Source of the DNA: RGIG2041 sp045578865
GTDB taxonomy: Bacteria > Bacillota > Clostridia > UBA1381 > UMGS1253
NCBI GenBank assembly: GCA_045578865.1
Contig: JAZNLB010000025.1
Location: forward strand, 1 to 64,000
Direction: 5' to 3'
Length of the DNA stretch: 64,000 bases
The translations under genes were made by a program, and so were the position numbers. The number at the start of each line of letters is the position of its first letter. Positions within the stretch are counted from its first letter, which is position 1. Under the pieces are notes generated by a model. The model did no database searches, was not told where the DNA came from, and was given only the letters and a program-made list of their open reading frames with translations. Of this stretch, positions 49,196 to 57,208 are shown one piece after another.

Positions 49196-49909
49196 TTATT
49201 GAATTTTCATTAAAAGTTCGATTTCTTTTTCGGTCAGCGCACGGATTTGCCCTTCGGGCAAACTTGTATCCAGGCAGATACCGCCCATCGACAGTCGTTT
49301 TAAGGTGAGGACACGCTTGTTGACTGCTTCAAACATGCGCTTTACCTGATGGAATTTGCCCTCGAAAATTGTCAATTCTATCTGGCTGTGTTCGTCACTG
49401 TTTAAAATTAACAATTTGCCCGGCATACATATATAGCCATCATCTAATACTATGCCTTCATCAAAGGCGGCAATGTCTGCTTCGGTGACTTTGCCACAAA
49501 TATCAGCAATGTATGTCTTCTCGACATGGTGTTTGGGCGAAATCATGCGATGTGCGAGTTGACCGTCATTGGTTAAAATAAGCAAACCTGTGGTGTCGAT
49601 ATCGAGTCTGCCGACAGGAAACACATCAAAATGCTTGTAGGTGGCAGGGAGTAAGTCCAGCACAGTCGGCAGATGTTTATCAAAAGTTGCGCTGACTACC
49701 CCTGCCGGCTTATTGAGCATCAGATAGATATATTTTTGATAATTGAGTGTTTTGTCGCCATAAGTTACTGTATCGACATGCTCATCAATATGCACAGATG
49801 CGTCTTTGCATATTTTGGCGTTTATGCTAATCATGCCGCTTTTTATAATTGCTTTAACTTCTTTTCTGGTTCCAATGCCACAATCACATAAATACTTATC
49901 TAAACGCAT
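49196..49909 (-). CDS. rsuA: 16S rRNA pseudouridine synthase, RsuA type
   Basis: Makes pseudouridine in 16S rRNA (position 516 in E. coli). The 237-residue protein has an S4 RNA-binding domain (MRLDKYLCDCGIGTRKEVK), the catalytic aspartate in GRLDIDTTGLLILTND, and the C-terminal KRMFEAVNKRVLTLKRLSMGG. AAGGAGG ahead of ATG. It is downstream of mscL with a terminator in the 54-base gap. Confidence 0.93.
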   Translation of the reverse strand: MRLDKYLCDCGIGTRKEVKAIIKSGMISINAKICKDASVHIDEHVDTVTYGDKTLNYQKYIYLMLNKPAGVVSATFDKHLPTVLDLLPATYKHFDVFPVGRLDIDTTGLLILTNDGQLAHRMISPKHHVEKTYIADICGKVTEADIAAFDEGIVLDDGYICMPGKLLILNSDEHSQIELTIFEGKFHQVKRMFEAVNKRVLTLKRLSMGGICLDTSLPEGQIRALTEKEIELLMKIQ

Positions 49910-49936
49910 TTTGATTAACCTCCTTTGCTGAAAATA

Positions 49937-49959
49937 AAAAGGGGAGAAAAACTCCCCTT
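49937..49959 (-). terminator. terminator between mscL and rsuA
   Basis: On the minus strand AAGGGGAG pairs with CTCCCCTT around TTTTT, followed by TTATTTT. Only 28 bases separate it from the rsuA start, with no room for a normal promoter. Confidence 0.75.
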
Positions 49960-49963
49960 ACAA

Positions 49964-50380
49964 TCATACTTTTTCTTTCTCGTCTGCGAGTTTTTTCAAA
50001 CTTACAGAGATTTCTTCGAGCAGCACCACTTCGTCACTCTTCTTTGGCGGCGCCGGCGGAGCCTCTTCTTTTTTACGATGCAAGCTACCGATGATGCGGA
50101 TGAAGATGAAAATTGTCAGTGCAATAATTATAAAATTAAGCACATTTTGTAAAAACAAGCCATAGGACAATTGTGCAGCACCTTCTTCTTCTGAAAACTT
50201 GATTGCAAGTCCCGTTAAGTCAAATCCGCCGGTTAAAAGACCGATAAGCGGCATGATAATATCGTCCACTAAAGACTTAACGATGGTTGTAAATGCGGCA
50301 CCAATAATCATACCAACAGCCATGTCGAACACATTGCCTTTGAGCGCAAACGCCTTGAAATCTTCGATAAATTTTTTCAT
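49964..50380 (-). CDS. mscL: large-conductance mechanosensitive channel
   Basis: Pentameric channel that opens under osmotic shock. The 138-residue protein has the N-terminal amphipathic segment MKKFIEDFKAFALKGNVFDMAVGMIIGAAF, TM1, an outer loop, TM2 (LNFIIIALTIFIFIRII) and a C-terminal helical bundle rich in Lys and Pro. Confidence 0.96.
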   Translation of the reverse strand: MKKFIEDFKAFALKGNVFDMAVGMIIGAAFTTIVKSLVDDIIMPLIGLLTGGFDLTGLAIKFSEEEGAAQLSYGLFLQNVLNFIIIALTIFIFIRIIGSLHRKKEEAPPAPPKKSDEVVLLEEISVSLKKLADEKEKV

Positions 50381-50542
50381 ATTTTCCCAACCTTTCTTTT
50401 GTTGCTGACTTTATTTTATCATAAAATGCAAAAAAAGCAAGCCTTTGATTTAATAAAAAGAAATTATTTGTATTCAGACAAGGAATTTTGGATTTTATAC
50501 AGAATTTTAATATGAGATAAATTGCATTTACGGAGGCGTTTT

Positions 50543-51049
50543 ATGCGAAATACAATCTTACAGATTGGCGAAATTGTTAATACACATGGTTTGCGCGGTG
50601 AAGTGAAAATTGTACCATGGATGGATGCTCCGCAGGACTTTGAACGCTTAAAAACTGTGTATGCCGATATAGGCGGACAAAAGGTAACTTACAGCGTGGC
50701 TTCTGTGAAGTATCAGAAAGCAAATATTATTGTAAAGTTTCGTGAGGTGCCGGACATTGAGGCGGCGCAGAAACTTAAAAAAGTGATCCTGTATGTGGAC
50801 CGCGAACAACTGGGCGAACCTGAAGAGGGATACTACATCTGTGATTTGTTAGGCATTACGGTGATTACCGACACAGATGAAATACTCGGCAAAATTACGG
50901 ATGTGTTTTCCACCGGAAGTAATGATGTATATACTGTAAAAAGACCGGACGGCAGCGAAGTTCTTTTGCCGGTGATTGACGATTGCATTTTAAGTGTGGA
51001 TATTGATGAACAAATCTGCAGAGTGCATCTGCTGGAGGGGTTGCTGTAA
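50543..51049 (+). CDS. rimM: 16S rRNA processing protein RimM
   Basis: Assembly factor for the 30S head that binds S19. The 168-residue protein has the N-domain (IGEIVNTHGLRGEVKI) and the PRC-barrel C-domain (YYICDLLGITV, EVLLPVIDDCI). CGGAGG before ATG 50543. It runs into trmD with a one-base stop/start overlap (TAATG). No clean promoter was found in the 160-base gap upstream. Confidence 0.95.
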   Translation: MRNTILQIGEIVNTHGLRGEVKIVPWMDAPQDFERLKTVYADIGGQKVTYSVASVKYQKANIIVKFREVPDIEAAQKLKKVILYVDREQLGEPEEGYYICDLLGITVITDTDEILGKITDVFSTGSNDVYTVKRPDGSEVLLPVIDDCILSVDIDEQICRVHLLEGLL

Positions 51050-51792
51050 TGCGTTTTGATGTTTTAACGCTATTTGACTCGATGCTTGAGGCGGTACTCG
51101 GTGACAGTATCATCGGCCGTGCAAGAGATAGTGGACTATTAGAACTGAATTTTATAAATATACGCGATTTTTCGACCAATAAACATAAAAAGGTGGATGA
51201 TTATCCGTATGGTGGCGGTACGGGCATGTTGATGGCGCCGCAACCGATTTACGATGCCTATAAAAGTATTACAGACGGCCTTGATTATAAGCCGCTGACG
51301 ATTTATTTGTCGCCGCAGGGGAAAACATTTACACAACAGATGGCAATGGATTTGTCGCAAGAAAAGCACATTGTACTTTTGTGCGGGCATTATGAAGGCG
51401 TGGACCAGCGTGTGTTAGATGAGATTGCGGATATGGAGATATCGCTCGGTGATTTTGTGTTGACCGGCGGAGAAATTGCCGCAATGGCAGTGATTGATGC
51501 AACGGCGCGCCTGGTGGACGGTGTTTTGGCAGGCGAGGAATCCTATACGGGAGAGTCTCACTACAATAGTCTTTTGGAATATCCGCAGTATACAAGACCT
51601 CCGGAATTTATGGGGCGCAAAGTTCCTGAAATTCTGCTTTCCGGACATCATGCCAATATTGAGGAATGGAAACGAAAAAAGAGTCTGGAAATTACCTACA
51701 AAAAGCGTCCTGAATTGCTTTCAAAAGCAAACTTGGGTAAAGAGGATATTGCATATCTGCGTGCATTAAAAAAAACAACGATTGAGGATTAA
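51049..51792 (+). CDS. trmD: tRNA (guanine-N1)-methyltransferase
   Basis: SPOUT enzyme that makes m1G37 and prevents frameshifting. The 247-residue protein has the trefoil-knot SAM site: SPQGKTFTQ, GHYEGVDQRV, EISLGDFVLTGGE, and the catalytic aspartate region QYTRPPEF. The start overlaps the rimM stop by one base. Confidence 0.97.
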   Translation: MRFDVLTLFDSMLEAVLGDSIIGRARDSGLLELNFINIRDFSTNKHKKVDDYPYGGGTGMLMAPQPIYDAYKSITDGLDYKPLTIYLSPQGKTFTQQMAMDLSQEKHIVLLCGHYEGVDQRVLDEIADMEISLGDFVLTGGEIAAMAVIDATARLVDGVLAGEESYTGESHYNSLLEYPQYTRPPEFMGRKVPEILLSGHHANIEEWKRKKSLEITYKKRPELLSKANLGKEDIAYLRALKKTTIED

Positions 51793-51816
51793 ATGTATTC
51801 GTTTTAGGAGAATACC

Positions 51817-52524
51817 ATGAAAAGACTTTTAGGCGGCATTCGTCGCGCAATGGAAGAATATACGATGGTGCAACCTGGGGATACGATTGCGGTCGGCGTG
51901 TCCGGCGGTAAAGATTCGCTGATGCTTTTGTATGCGCTGGCGCAAATTCGTGCTTTTTATCCTGTGCCGTTTCAAATCAAGGCAATCACGCTTGATTTAG
52001 GTTACGGACATGACTACAAGGAAATTGCCGATTTTTGCCGTGAAATAGATGTTGAGTTTATTGTTGAACGAACGCAGATTAGGGAAATTGTATTTGATAT
52101 CCGCAAAGAGAAAAATCCGTGCGCGCTTTGTGCCAATCTGCGCCGCGGCGCGCTGCATAATGCGGCTGTTGCAAATGGTTGCAATCGTGTTGCGCTCGGA
52201 CATCATTATGATGATGTGATAGAAACATTTATGCTTAGTTTGCTTTATGAGGGGCGTGTTTCGTGTTTTTCGCCTATAACTTATCTGGATAAATGCGGAC
52301 TGTATATGATTCGCCCGCTTATCTATGTTGAGGAAGCGGACATTCGCCGTCTGGCACATCGTTTGAATTTGCCGGTGTGGGAAAATCCGTGCGTTGCGGA
52401 CGGTTACACCAAGAGGGCGGAGGTAAAAGAGAAGATTAAACTCTTGTGTGCAAAAGACCGTGATATGAAAAAGAGACTATATACTGCAGTAAAAACGAGT
52501 GGTATTGATGGGTGGAAAATATAA
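51817..52524 (+). CDS. TtcA-like tRNA thiolation PP-loop protein
   Basis: A 235-residue ATP-pyrophosphatase with PP-loop SGGKDS, a CxxC (CALCANLRRG), GHHYDDVIET, and a third conserved cysteine in ENPCVADG; the layout matches TtcA, which makes 2-thiocytidine 32 in tRNA with a [4Fe-4S] cluster. It lies 24 bases after trmD and is thus probably in the same transcript. The exact tRNA position is inferred from family only. Confidence 0.88.
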   Translation: MKRLLGGIRRAMEEYTMVQPGDTIAVGVSGGKDSLMLLYALAQIRAFYPVPFQIKAITLDLGYGHDYKEIADFCREIDVEFIVERTQIREIVFDIRKEKNPCALCANLRRGALHNAAVANGCNRVALGHHYDDVIETFMLSLLYEGRVSCFSPITYLDKCGLYMIRPLIYVEEADIRRLAHRLNLPVWENPCVADGYTKRAEVKEKIKLLCAKDRDMKKRLYTAVKTSGIDGWKI

Positions 52525-52568
52525 AAAAGTGGGAGTAAAAAATACAGGTTTTTACTCCCACTTTTTTA
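52523..52568 (+). terminator. terminator after the TtcA-like gene
   Basis: A near-perfect stem AAAAAGTGGGAGTAAAAA with its complement, loop of about six bases, then TTTTTT. Confidence 0.92.
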
Positions 52569-52580
52569 TATGTCCATGGC

Positions 52581-52641
52581 ATGAATTGAAATCAAGGATT
52601 TCATGAATTGAGTCAACGACTCGTGAATTGCACTTCGTGCA
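52581..52641. repeat. array of three mini-hairpins separated by RTGAATTG
   Basis: ATGAATTG at 52581 and 52603, and GTGAATTG at 52623, precede three small hairpins: GAAATC-AAG-GATTTC (52588-52602), GAGTC-AAC-GACTC (52610-52622) and TGCAC-TTC-GTGCA (52629-52641). Periods are 22 and 20 bases; the spacer word is conserved while every hairpin has a different sequence with a 3-base loop. It lies in the gap between two converging genes. Confidence 0.75.
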
Positions 52642-52676
52642 TTATAGCAGATTTGTATTCGGAATCGAAGGCTGTT

Positions 52677-53648
52677 TCATATATCAGCCTGCTGTGGCGC
52701 TGCTTTTTTCATTTTAGCTCTTGTGCGCCTGTATGCCTTTGCCTTTTCTTTCTTCATTTCACTCTTTTGTTTGATTTGCGCCAGCTGTTCCGGCGTGACT
52801 TTTTGCACGCTTCTGCGTAGACGAAGTCTACCGTCGCTTTGGCGGATGAATTTGATGCGCCCAAGAAAAGTACCGTGCGCTTTGCAAACTGCAAGCGTTA
52901 CATATTTATCATTGTTGGAAAACCAATCTACACTCGGCATGAGTGGTGTTTTGCATTGTGGGCAAAGCAAGGAAGTAACATCTTTGTTGGACAAAGCCTC
53001 GCCCTTTGTACGAAACGGACCAAGACCGCTGTCGTTTTCCTCGGCACACAAACCTGAAAAACTGCTGATGGAATCATAATTTTGCAAACCGGACGATATG
53101 TTCAGATGCAAGAAAATTTTTGCTGTGTAATACGCATCGTTGCAGGCATCGTGAAACGGTTTATCTGCTTCGCTTTCAATGCCAAAGTGCTCCATGGCAA
53201 AAGATAAGGAACGCTGGTTGGAGTTGCCGAACTCTTCTTTGCTGAAAATGAGTTGTAGGTTATACCACTTGGAAATCCAACTGTAATCTACATGATAAAA
53301 CTCTAAATTCTGTTTCATCACATAGATATCATCGCGCCCCCATGAAAACAAAATCGCATCTGTGCCGCACCAGTCCCGAAACCGCGCAATGGCGACATCA
53401 AAACCGATGCCGCCTGTGATGATTTCCTGCTTCAAATGCGTAATTTTCATAACATTTGAATTTAGTTTCTTATAATATTTTGGTTTAATGACCGCTTTGA
53501 ATGTGTCTGTTATTCGATTTTTTTCATCGACTTTTGCTGCGCCGATTTCAATAATCTCATTGGAAAAGCGGTCGCCGATTCTCAAATAGGGATAGCTGTT
53601 TTTGGAAACAGGCTGATTCCATTCGAGGTCTAGGATGATGTACTCCAT
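52677..53648 (-). CDS. DEDDh 3'-5' exonuclease with C-terminal zinc ribbon
   Basis: A 323-residue protein. The N-terminus is an exonuclease domain with motif I LDLEWNQ, NEIIEIGAAK, and motif III HDACNDAYYTA; the family includes KapD-type and DNA polymerase III epsilon-like exonucleases. Residues about 235-290 contain a ribbon (LCPQCKTP, C further on) and the end is strongly basic (KKEKAKAYRRTRAKMKK), likely nucleic acid binding. It follows recA by 14 bases and may share its SOS control. Exact substrate unknown. Confidence 0.85.
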   Translation of the reverse strand: MEYIILDLEWNQPVSKNSYPYLRIGDRFSNEIIEIGAAKVDEKNRITDTFKAVIKPKYYKKLNSNVMKITHLKQEIITGGIGFDVAIARFRDWCGTDAILFSWGRDDIYVMKQNLEFYHVDYSWISKWYNLQLIFSKEEFGNSNQRSLSFAMEHFGIESEADKPFHDACNDAYYTAKIFLHLNISSGLQNYDSISSFSGLCAEENDSGLGPFRTKGEALSNKDVTSLLCPQCKTPLMPSVDWFSNNDKYVTLAVCKAHGTFLGRIKFIRQSDGRLRLRRSVQKVTPEQLAQIKQKSEMKKEKAKAYRRTRAKMKKAAPQQADI

Positions 53649-53662
53649 CTATCCGGCTCCTA

Positions 53663-54721
53663 TCATTTTTTCTTTGGTGCTTTTTCCAACGCAACAATGG
53701 ACTCGTCGTCAATACGCTTGATTTCTTTTAAGTCCAGACGCTCGCGGATTTGCGCTTCAACCATAGCGGTAAAGTCCGGGTTTGCAATCATATAGTCGCG
53801 TACATTGTCGCGCCCTTGACCAAGGCGTTCGTTATCATATGCAAACCACGAACCGCTCTTCTGAATAATACCGAGCGCGGTTGCGACATCTAAAATATTG
53901 CCTTCTTTGGAAATGCCTGTGCCGTAGAGAATGTCGAACTCCGCTTCTTTAAACGGCGGCGCAACCTTATTTTTTACCACTTTTACACGCGTGCGGTTAC
54001 CGATGATTTCCGTGCCATTTTTAATGGCTTCCACACGGCGGATATCTAAACGAACGGATGCGTAGAATTTTAAAGCACGACCGCCGGTCGTCGTTTCCGG
54101 GTTGCCGTAAATTACGCCAACCTTTTCACGAAGTTGGTTAATAAAAATGGCAATTGTGTTGGATTTATTTAAAATGCCGGCAAGTTTACGCATTGCCTGG
54201 CTCATAAGTCTTGCATGCGAGCCGACAACGCTGTCGCCCATCTCACCATCAATTTCAGCTTTTGGAACAAGCGCGGCAACGGAGTCAACAACAATAACAT
54301 CAATTGCGCCGCTGCGTACCAGTGCTTCTGCAATTTCCAAAGCCTGCTCACCGGTATCCGGCTGAGCAACGATGAGGTTGTCCGTATCTACACCTAAATT
54401 TTTGGCATACTCCGGATCGAGGGCGTGCTCAGCATCAATGAACGCAACCTCTCCGCCGATTTTCTGCGCCTCTGCGATTACATGGAGCGTAAGTGTAGTT
54501 TTACCGGAGGATTCCGGTCCGTAAATTTCTACAATTCTGCCTCGGGGCAGGCCGCCTATACCGAGCGCAAGGTCCAGACTTAAAGAGCCGGTCGGTATGG
54601 CATCGATATTTAATTTTGCGTTGGCGCCGAGCTTCATGATTGAGCCTTCGCCGTATTTCTTTTCAATGCCGGACATTGCGGCGTCTAATGCTTTTTTCTT
54701 TTCGTTCATTTGTTCAGACAT
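53663..54721 (-). CDS. recA: recombinase RecA
   Basis: Strand-exchange protein and LexA coprotease. The 352-residue protein has Walker A GPESSGKT (68-75), VDSVAALVPKAEIDGEMGD, LMSQAMRKLAGILNKSN and FINQLREKVGV. The ATG at 54721 follows AGAGGGG and starts MSEQMNEKKK; the frame is open upstream but that part is noncoding and holds the promoter. No intein. It has a near-perfect promoter with a LexA-type box. Confidence 0.98.
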   Translation of the reverse strand: MSEQMNEKKKALDAAMSGIEKKYGEGSIMKLGANAKLNIDAIPTGSLSLDLALGIGGLPRGRIVEIYGPESSGKTTLTLHVIAEAQKIGGEVAFIDAEHALDPEYAKNLGVDTDNLIVAQPDTGEQALEIAEALVRSGAIDVIVVDSVAALVPKAEIDGEMGDSVVGSHARLMSQAMRKLAGILNKSNTIAIFINQLREKVGVIYGNPETTTGGRALKFYASVRLDIRRVEAIKNGTEIIGNRTRVKVVKNKVAPPFKEAEFDILYGTGISKEGNILDVATALGIIQKSGSWFAYDNERLGQGRDNVRDYMIANPDFTAMVEAQIRERLDLKEIKRIDDESIVALEKAPKKK

Positions 54722-54738
54722 AGAACACACCCCTCTAA

Positions 54739-54752
54739 CAAACATTTGTTCT
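54739..54752 (-). promoter_or_regulatory. LexA (DinR) box of recA
   Basis: On the minus strand AGAACAAATGTTTG, matching the Gram-positive SOS consensus CGAACatatGTTCG in GAAC-N4-GTT with small changes. It lies just after the -10, over the expected start site, where LexA would block RNA polymerase. Confidence 0.72.
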
Positions 54753-54758
54753 GTTATT

Positions 54759-54787
54759 ATTATACCTACTGTGTCGAAAAATGTCAA
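54759..54787 (-). promoter_or_regulatory. promoter of recA
   Basis: On the minus strand TTGACA (54787-54782), 17 bases, TATAAT (54764-54759): both hexamers are consensus. It starts eight bases after the cinA stop. Confidence 0.93.
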
Positions 54788-54795
54788 TACTTTTT

Positions 54796-56031
54796 TTAAA
54801 TTTCCGTCAGGTATTGATGTAAAATAAGGTAGGTGCGCATGGCTGCGCGGTTTCGTATGCGTTCGCGGCTGCCGGTAAAGCGGCATTCGTGCACCTTGGT
54901 TTCTTTACCGTTACAAAGTCCGATGTAGACCAATCCGACGGGGTTGTTAAAATCATCGGTATCAGGACCTGCTACACCTGTTATGCTGACGGCTAAATCC
55001 GCACCGCTTCTGCGCGAAAGTCCCTCGGCCATCGCGGCGCAAACTTGCGTATTGACTGCGCCTTTTTCTTTAAGCAAACGGGCATCTACGCCCAATATTT
55101 TTGTTTTTGCTTCATTTGCATAGGTGACATAGCTTTCTGCTAAAACCGCAGAAGCGCCCGGCAAATCGGTCAGTCGAGAAGTCAAAAGACCGCCCGTGCA
55201 ACTTTCTGCAAAGGAAATGTGCATATTATTCTCACGAAGCATATTGAGAACACAGCTATAAATGGTGTCGTCATTTATACCATAGACAGCGTTGCCGAGA
55301 ACGGAACGGATTTTTTCTTCAACAGGTTTGATAATTTGCTCGCCTTCGGTATCGTCTTTGCAACGCGCAGTAAGGCGGAGTGTTACCTCGTCCGTTTTGG
55401 CATAGGGCGCAATCGTCGGATTTGTACTGCTCTGCATGAGATTGGAAAGCAGTTCTTCTACGCGCGATTCGCCGATGCCTGCGATGCGTAAGGTTTTTGA
55501 ATATAAAATACTGTCTGTTCTTTTTAAAAGGTACGGCCGTACACTTTCGGTATACATCTGTTTTAATTCGTGTGGTGGACCGGGAAGAAAAATGGCAATT
55601 TTTCCGTCTTTTTCAATAATACCTCCCGGGGCGGTGCCACAGTTGTTATCGAGTACAATACAGCCTGAGGGTAAATAGGCCTGTTTTTCATTGATTTTTG
55701 CTATTTCACGCCCCATTTTATCAAAATAGGTGCGAATACGCTCAAGGGAGCGTTCATCTTTTATAAGATTTACACCCATGGCCTCGCAAACGGTCTCTTT
55801 CGTTAAATCGTCTGCGGTAGGGCCAAGACCGCCGGAGGTGATGACCAAATCACTGCGCGAGAGCGCAAGCAACACGGCTTCCTTCAAGCGAGTCGGATTG
55901 TCGCCAACAACGCACTGATGGTAAACATTGATGCCCAGCTTTGCTAGTTCGCTTGCCAAAAATTGTGCATCTGTATTTAAAATTTCTCCAAGCAACAGTT
56001 CGGTGCCTACACAAAGTAGTTCTGCAACCAT
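54796..56031 (-). CDS. cinA: competence/damage-inducible protein CinA
   Basis: A 411-residue protein: N-terminal molybdopterin-binding-like COG1058 domain (AELLCVGTELLLGEI, TSGGLGPTADDLT, LPGPPHELKQM) and C-terminal NMN deamidase domain (FAESCTGGLLTSRL, SITGVAGP). Role in NAD salvage through NMN. It precedes recA, as in many Gram-positive genomes where cinA-recA are cotranscribed; here recA also has its own promoter. Confidence 0.95.
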   Translation of the reverse strand: MVAELLCVGTELLLGEILNTDAQFLASELAKLGINVYHQCVVGDNPTRLKEAVLLALSRSDLVITSGGLGPTADDLTKETVCEAMGVNLIKDERSLERIRTYFDKMGREIAKINEKQAYLPSGCIVLDNNCGTAPGGIIEKDGKIAIFLPGPPHELKQMYTESVRPYLLKRTDSILYSKTLRIAGIGESRVEELLSNLMQSSTNPTIAPYAKTDEVTLRLTARCKDDTEGEQIIKPVEEKIRSVLGNAVYGINDDTIYSCVLNMLRENNMHISFAESCTGGLLTSRLTDLPGASAVLAESYVTYANEAKTKILGVDARLLKEKGAVNTQVCAAMAEGLSRRSGADLAVSITGVAGPDTDDFNNPVGLVYIGLCNGKETKVHECRFTGSRERIRNRAAMRTYLILHQYLTEI

Positions 56032-56043
56032 TTGTATTTCTCC

Positions 56044-57204
56044 TTATAGTGTAATTGTTTCTATGCCGGCTACCGCCTTTACAATCAGTTCCTCAATAGG
56101 CAGAACCGATTCGGATTTTAAGATGATATCCAGTTTCGGTTTTGTGGTCGGATGCTTCGGGGTAAATACCGTACAACAATCCTCATAGGGAAGAATGGAA
56201 GTTTCAAAAGCACCGATTTTTCTGGAAATTTGCACGATTTCCTCTTTGTCCATGCCGATAAGAGGGCGAAATACAGGCATATTTACTGCATCGTCTGTTA
56301 CAGCGAGTGCTTGCAGTGTCTGGCTGGCAACCTGGCCGAGGCTTTCGCCCGTAATCAATGCTGCACTGCCGTTTTTGCGCGCTACGATTTCGGAAATTTT
56401 CATCATAAAGCGGCGCATAATCAATGTCAGATGCTCCTCCGGACAGTTATCGCGGATGGCAAGTTGAATTTCGGTAAACGGGACGATATGCAGATTGATT
56501 TTTGCGGTGTAACCTGCCAAAATTTTTGCAAGGTCCATAACCTTTTCCTTTGCGCGTTCGCTTGTGTACGGATAACTAAAAAAGTTAATTGCATCAATTT
56601 CCAACCCTCGTTTTGCCATCATATAACCGGCAACGGGGGAGTCGATTCCGCCCGAGAGCAAAAGGGAGGCTCTGCCGCCCGTTCCGGTTGGCAATCCGCC
56701 CTGACCTGTGAGTTTACCGCAGTATACATATGCGGCATAATCGCGGATTTCAACCATAACCACACATTCCGGATTGGTTACATTAACGGTTAAATTTTCC
56801 ACCTTGTCGTGTAAATATCCGCCGACTGCGCGACAAATTTCAGGCGAGGTGTAGCCAAATTTTTTGTCGGCGCGTCTTGCTTCTACTTTAAAGGTTTTAC
56901 CACGCAGCGCTTCACCGCAGTATTCAACGGCAGCGTGTTGGATTTTATTTAAATCTTTTTCTACCACACATGCGCGCGTAACACTGAGTACACCGAAGAC
57001 CTTTAACAGTTTCTTTGCCACATCATCTATATCCGTATCTGCGGCGGGTTCAATGTAAATGGTCGCCTGCGCCGCATATATTTTCAGCCCTGGAAAACAT
57101 GAAAGCGTGCGGCGGATGTTTTTAACGAGCACTGCTTCAAATACAGGGCGGTTTAAGCCCTTCAATATAATTTCACCGTATTTTACTAAAAGTATTTCCT
57201 GCAT
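56044..57204 (-). CDS. thiI: tRNA 4-thiouridine synthase ThiI
   Basis: Adenylates U8 of tRNA and, with a sulfurtransferase, makes s4U; the protein also feeds thiamine synthesis. The 386-residue protein has an N-terminal ferredoxin-like plus THUMP domain (about 60-165) and a PP-loop SGGIDSPVA. The rhodanese domain with its catalytic cysteine, found in E. coli ThiI, is absent, as in many Gram-positives, where the cysteine desulfurase gives sulfur directly; that gene is next door. Four bases after nifS. Confidence 0.94.
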   Translation of the reverse strand: MQEILLVKYGEIILKGLNRPVFEAVLVKNIRRTLSCFPGLKIYAAQATIYIEPAADTDIDDVAKKLLKVFGVLSVTRACVVEKDLNKIQHAAVEYCGEALRGKTFKVEARRADKKFGYTSPEICRAVGGYLHDKVENLTVNVTNPECVVMVEIRDYAAYVYCGKLTGQGGLPTGTGGRASLLLSGGIDSPVAGYMMAKRGLEIDAINFFSYPYTSERAKEKVMDLAKILAGYTAKINLHIVPFTEIQLAIRDNCPEEHLTLIMRRFMMKISEIVARKNGSAALITGESLGQVASQTLQALAVTDDAVNMPVFRPLIGMDKEEIVQISRKIGAFETSILPYEDCCTVFTPKHPTTKPKLDIILKSESVLPIEELIVKAVAGIETITL

Positions 57205-57208
57205 AACA

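Noticed and set aside
52581..52641. CRISPR-like array
   Set aside because: Only three units, the constant word is eight bases and the variable parts are self-complementary hairpins, with no cas gene near.
54722..54886. N-terminal extension of recA by 55 codons
   Set aside because: The stretch covers the consensus promoter and LexA box, and it has no resemblance to RecA; the ribosome binding site supports ATG 54721.
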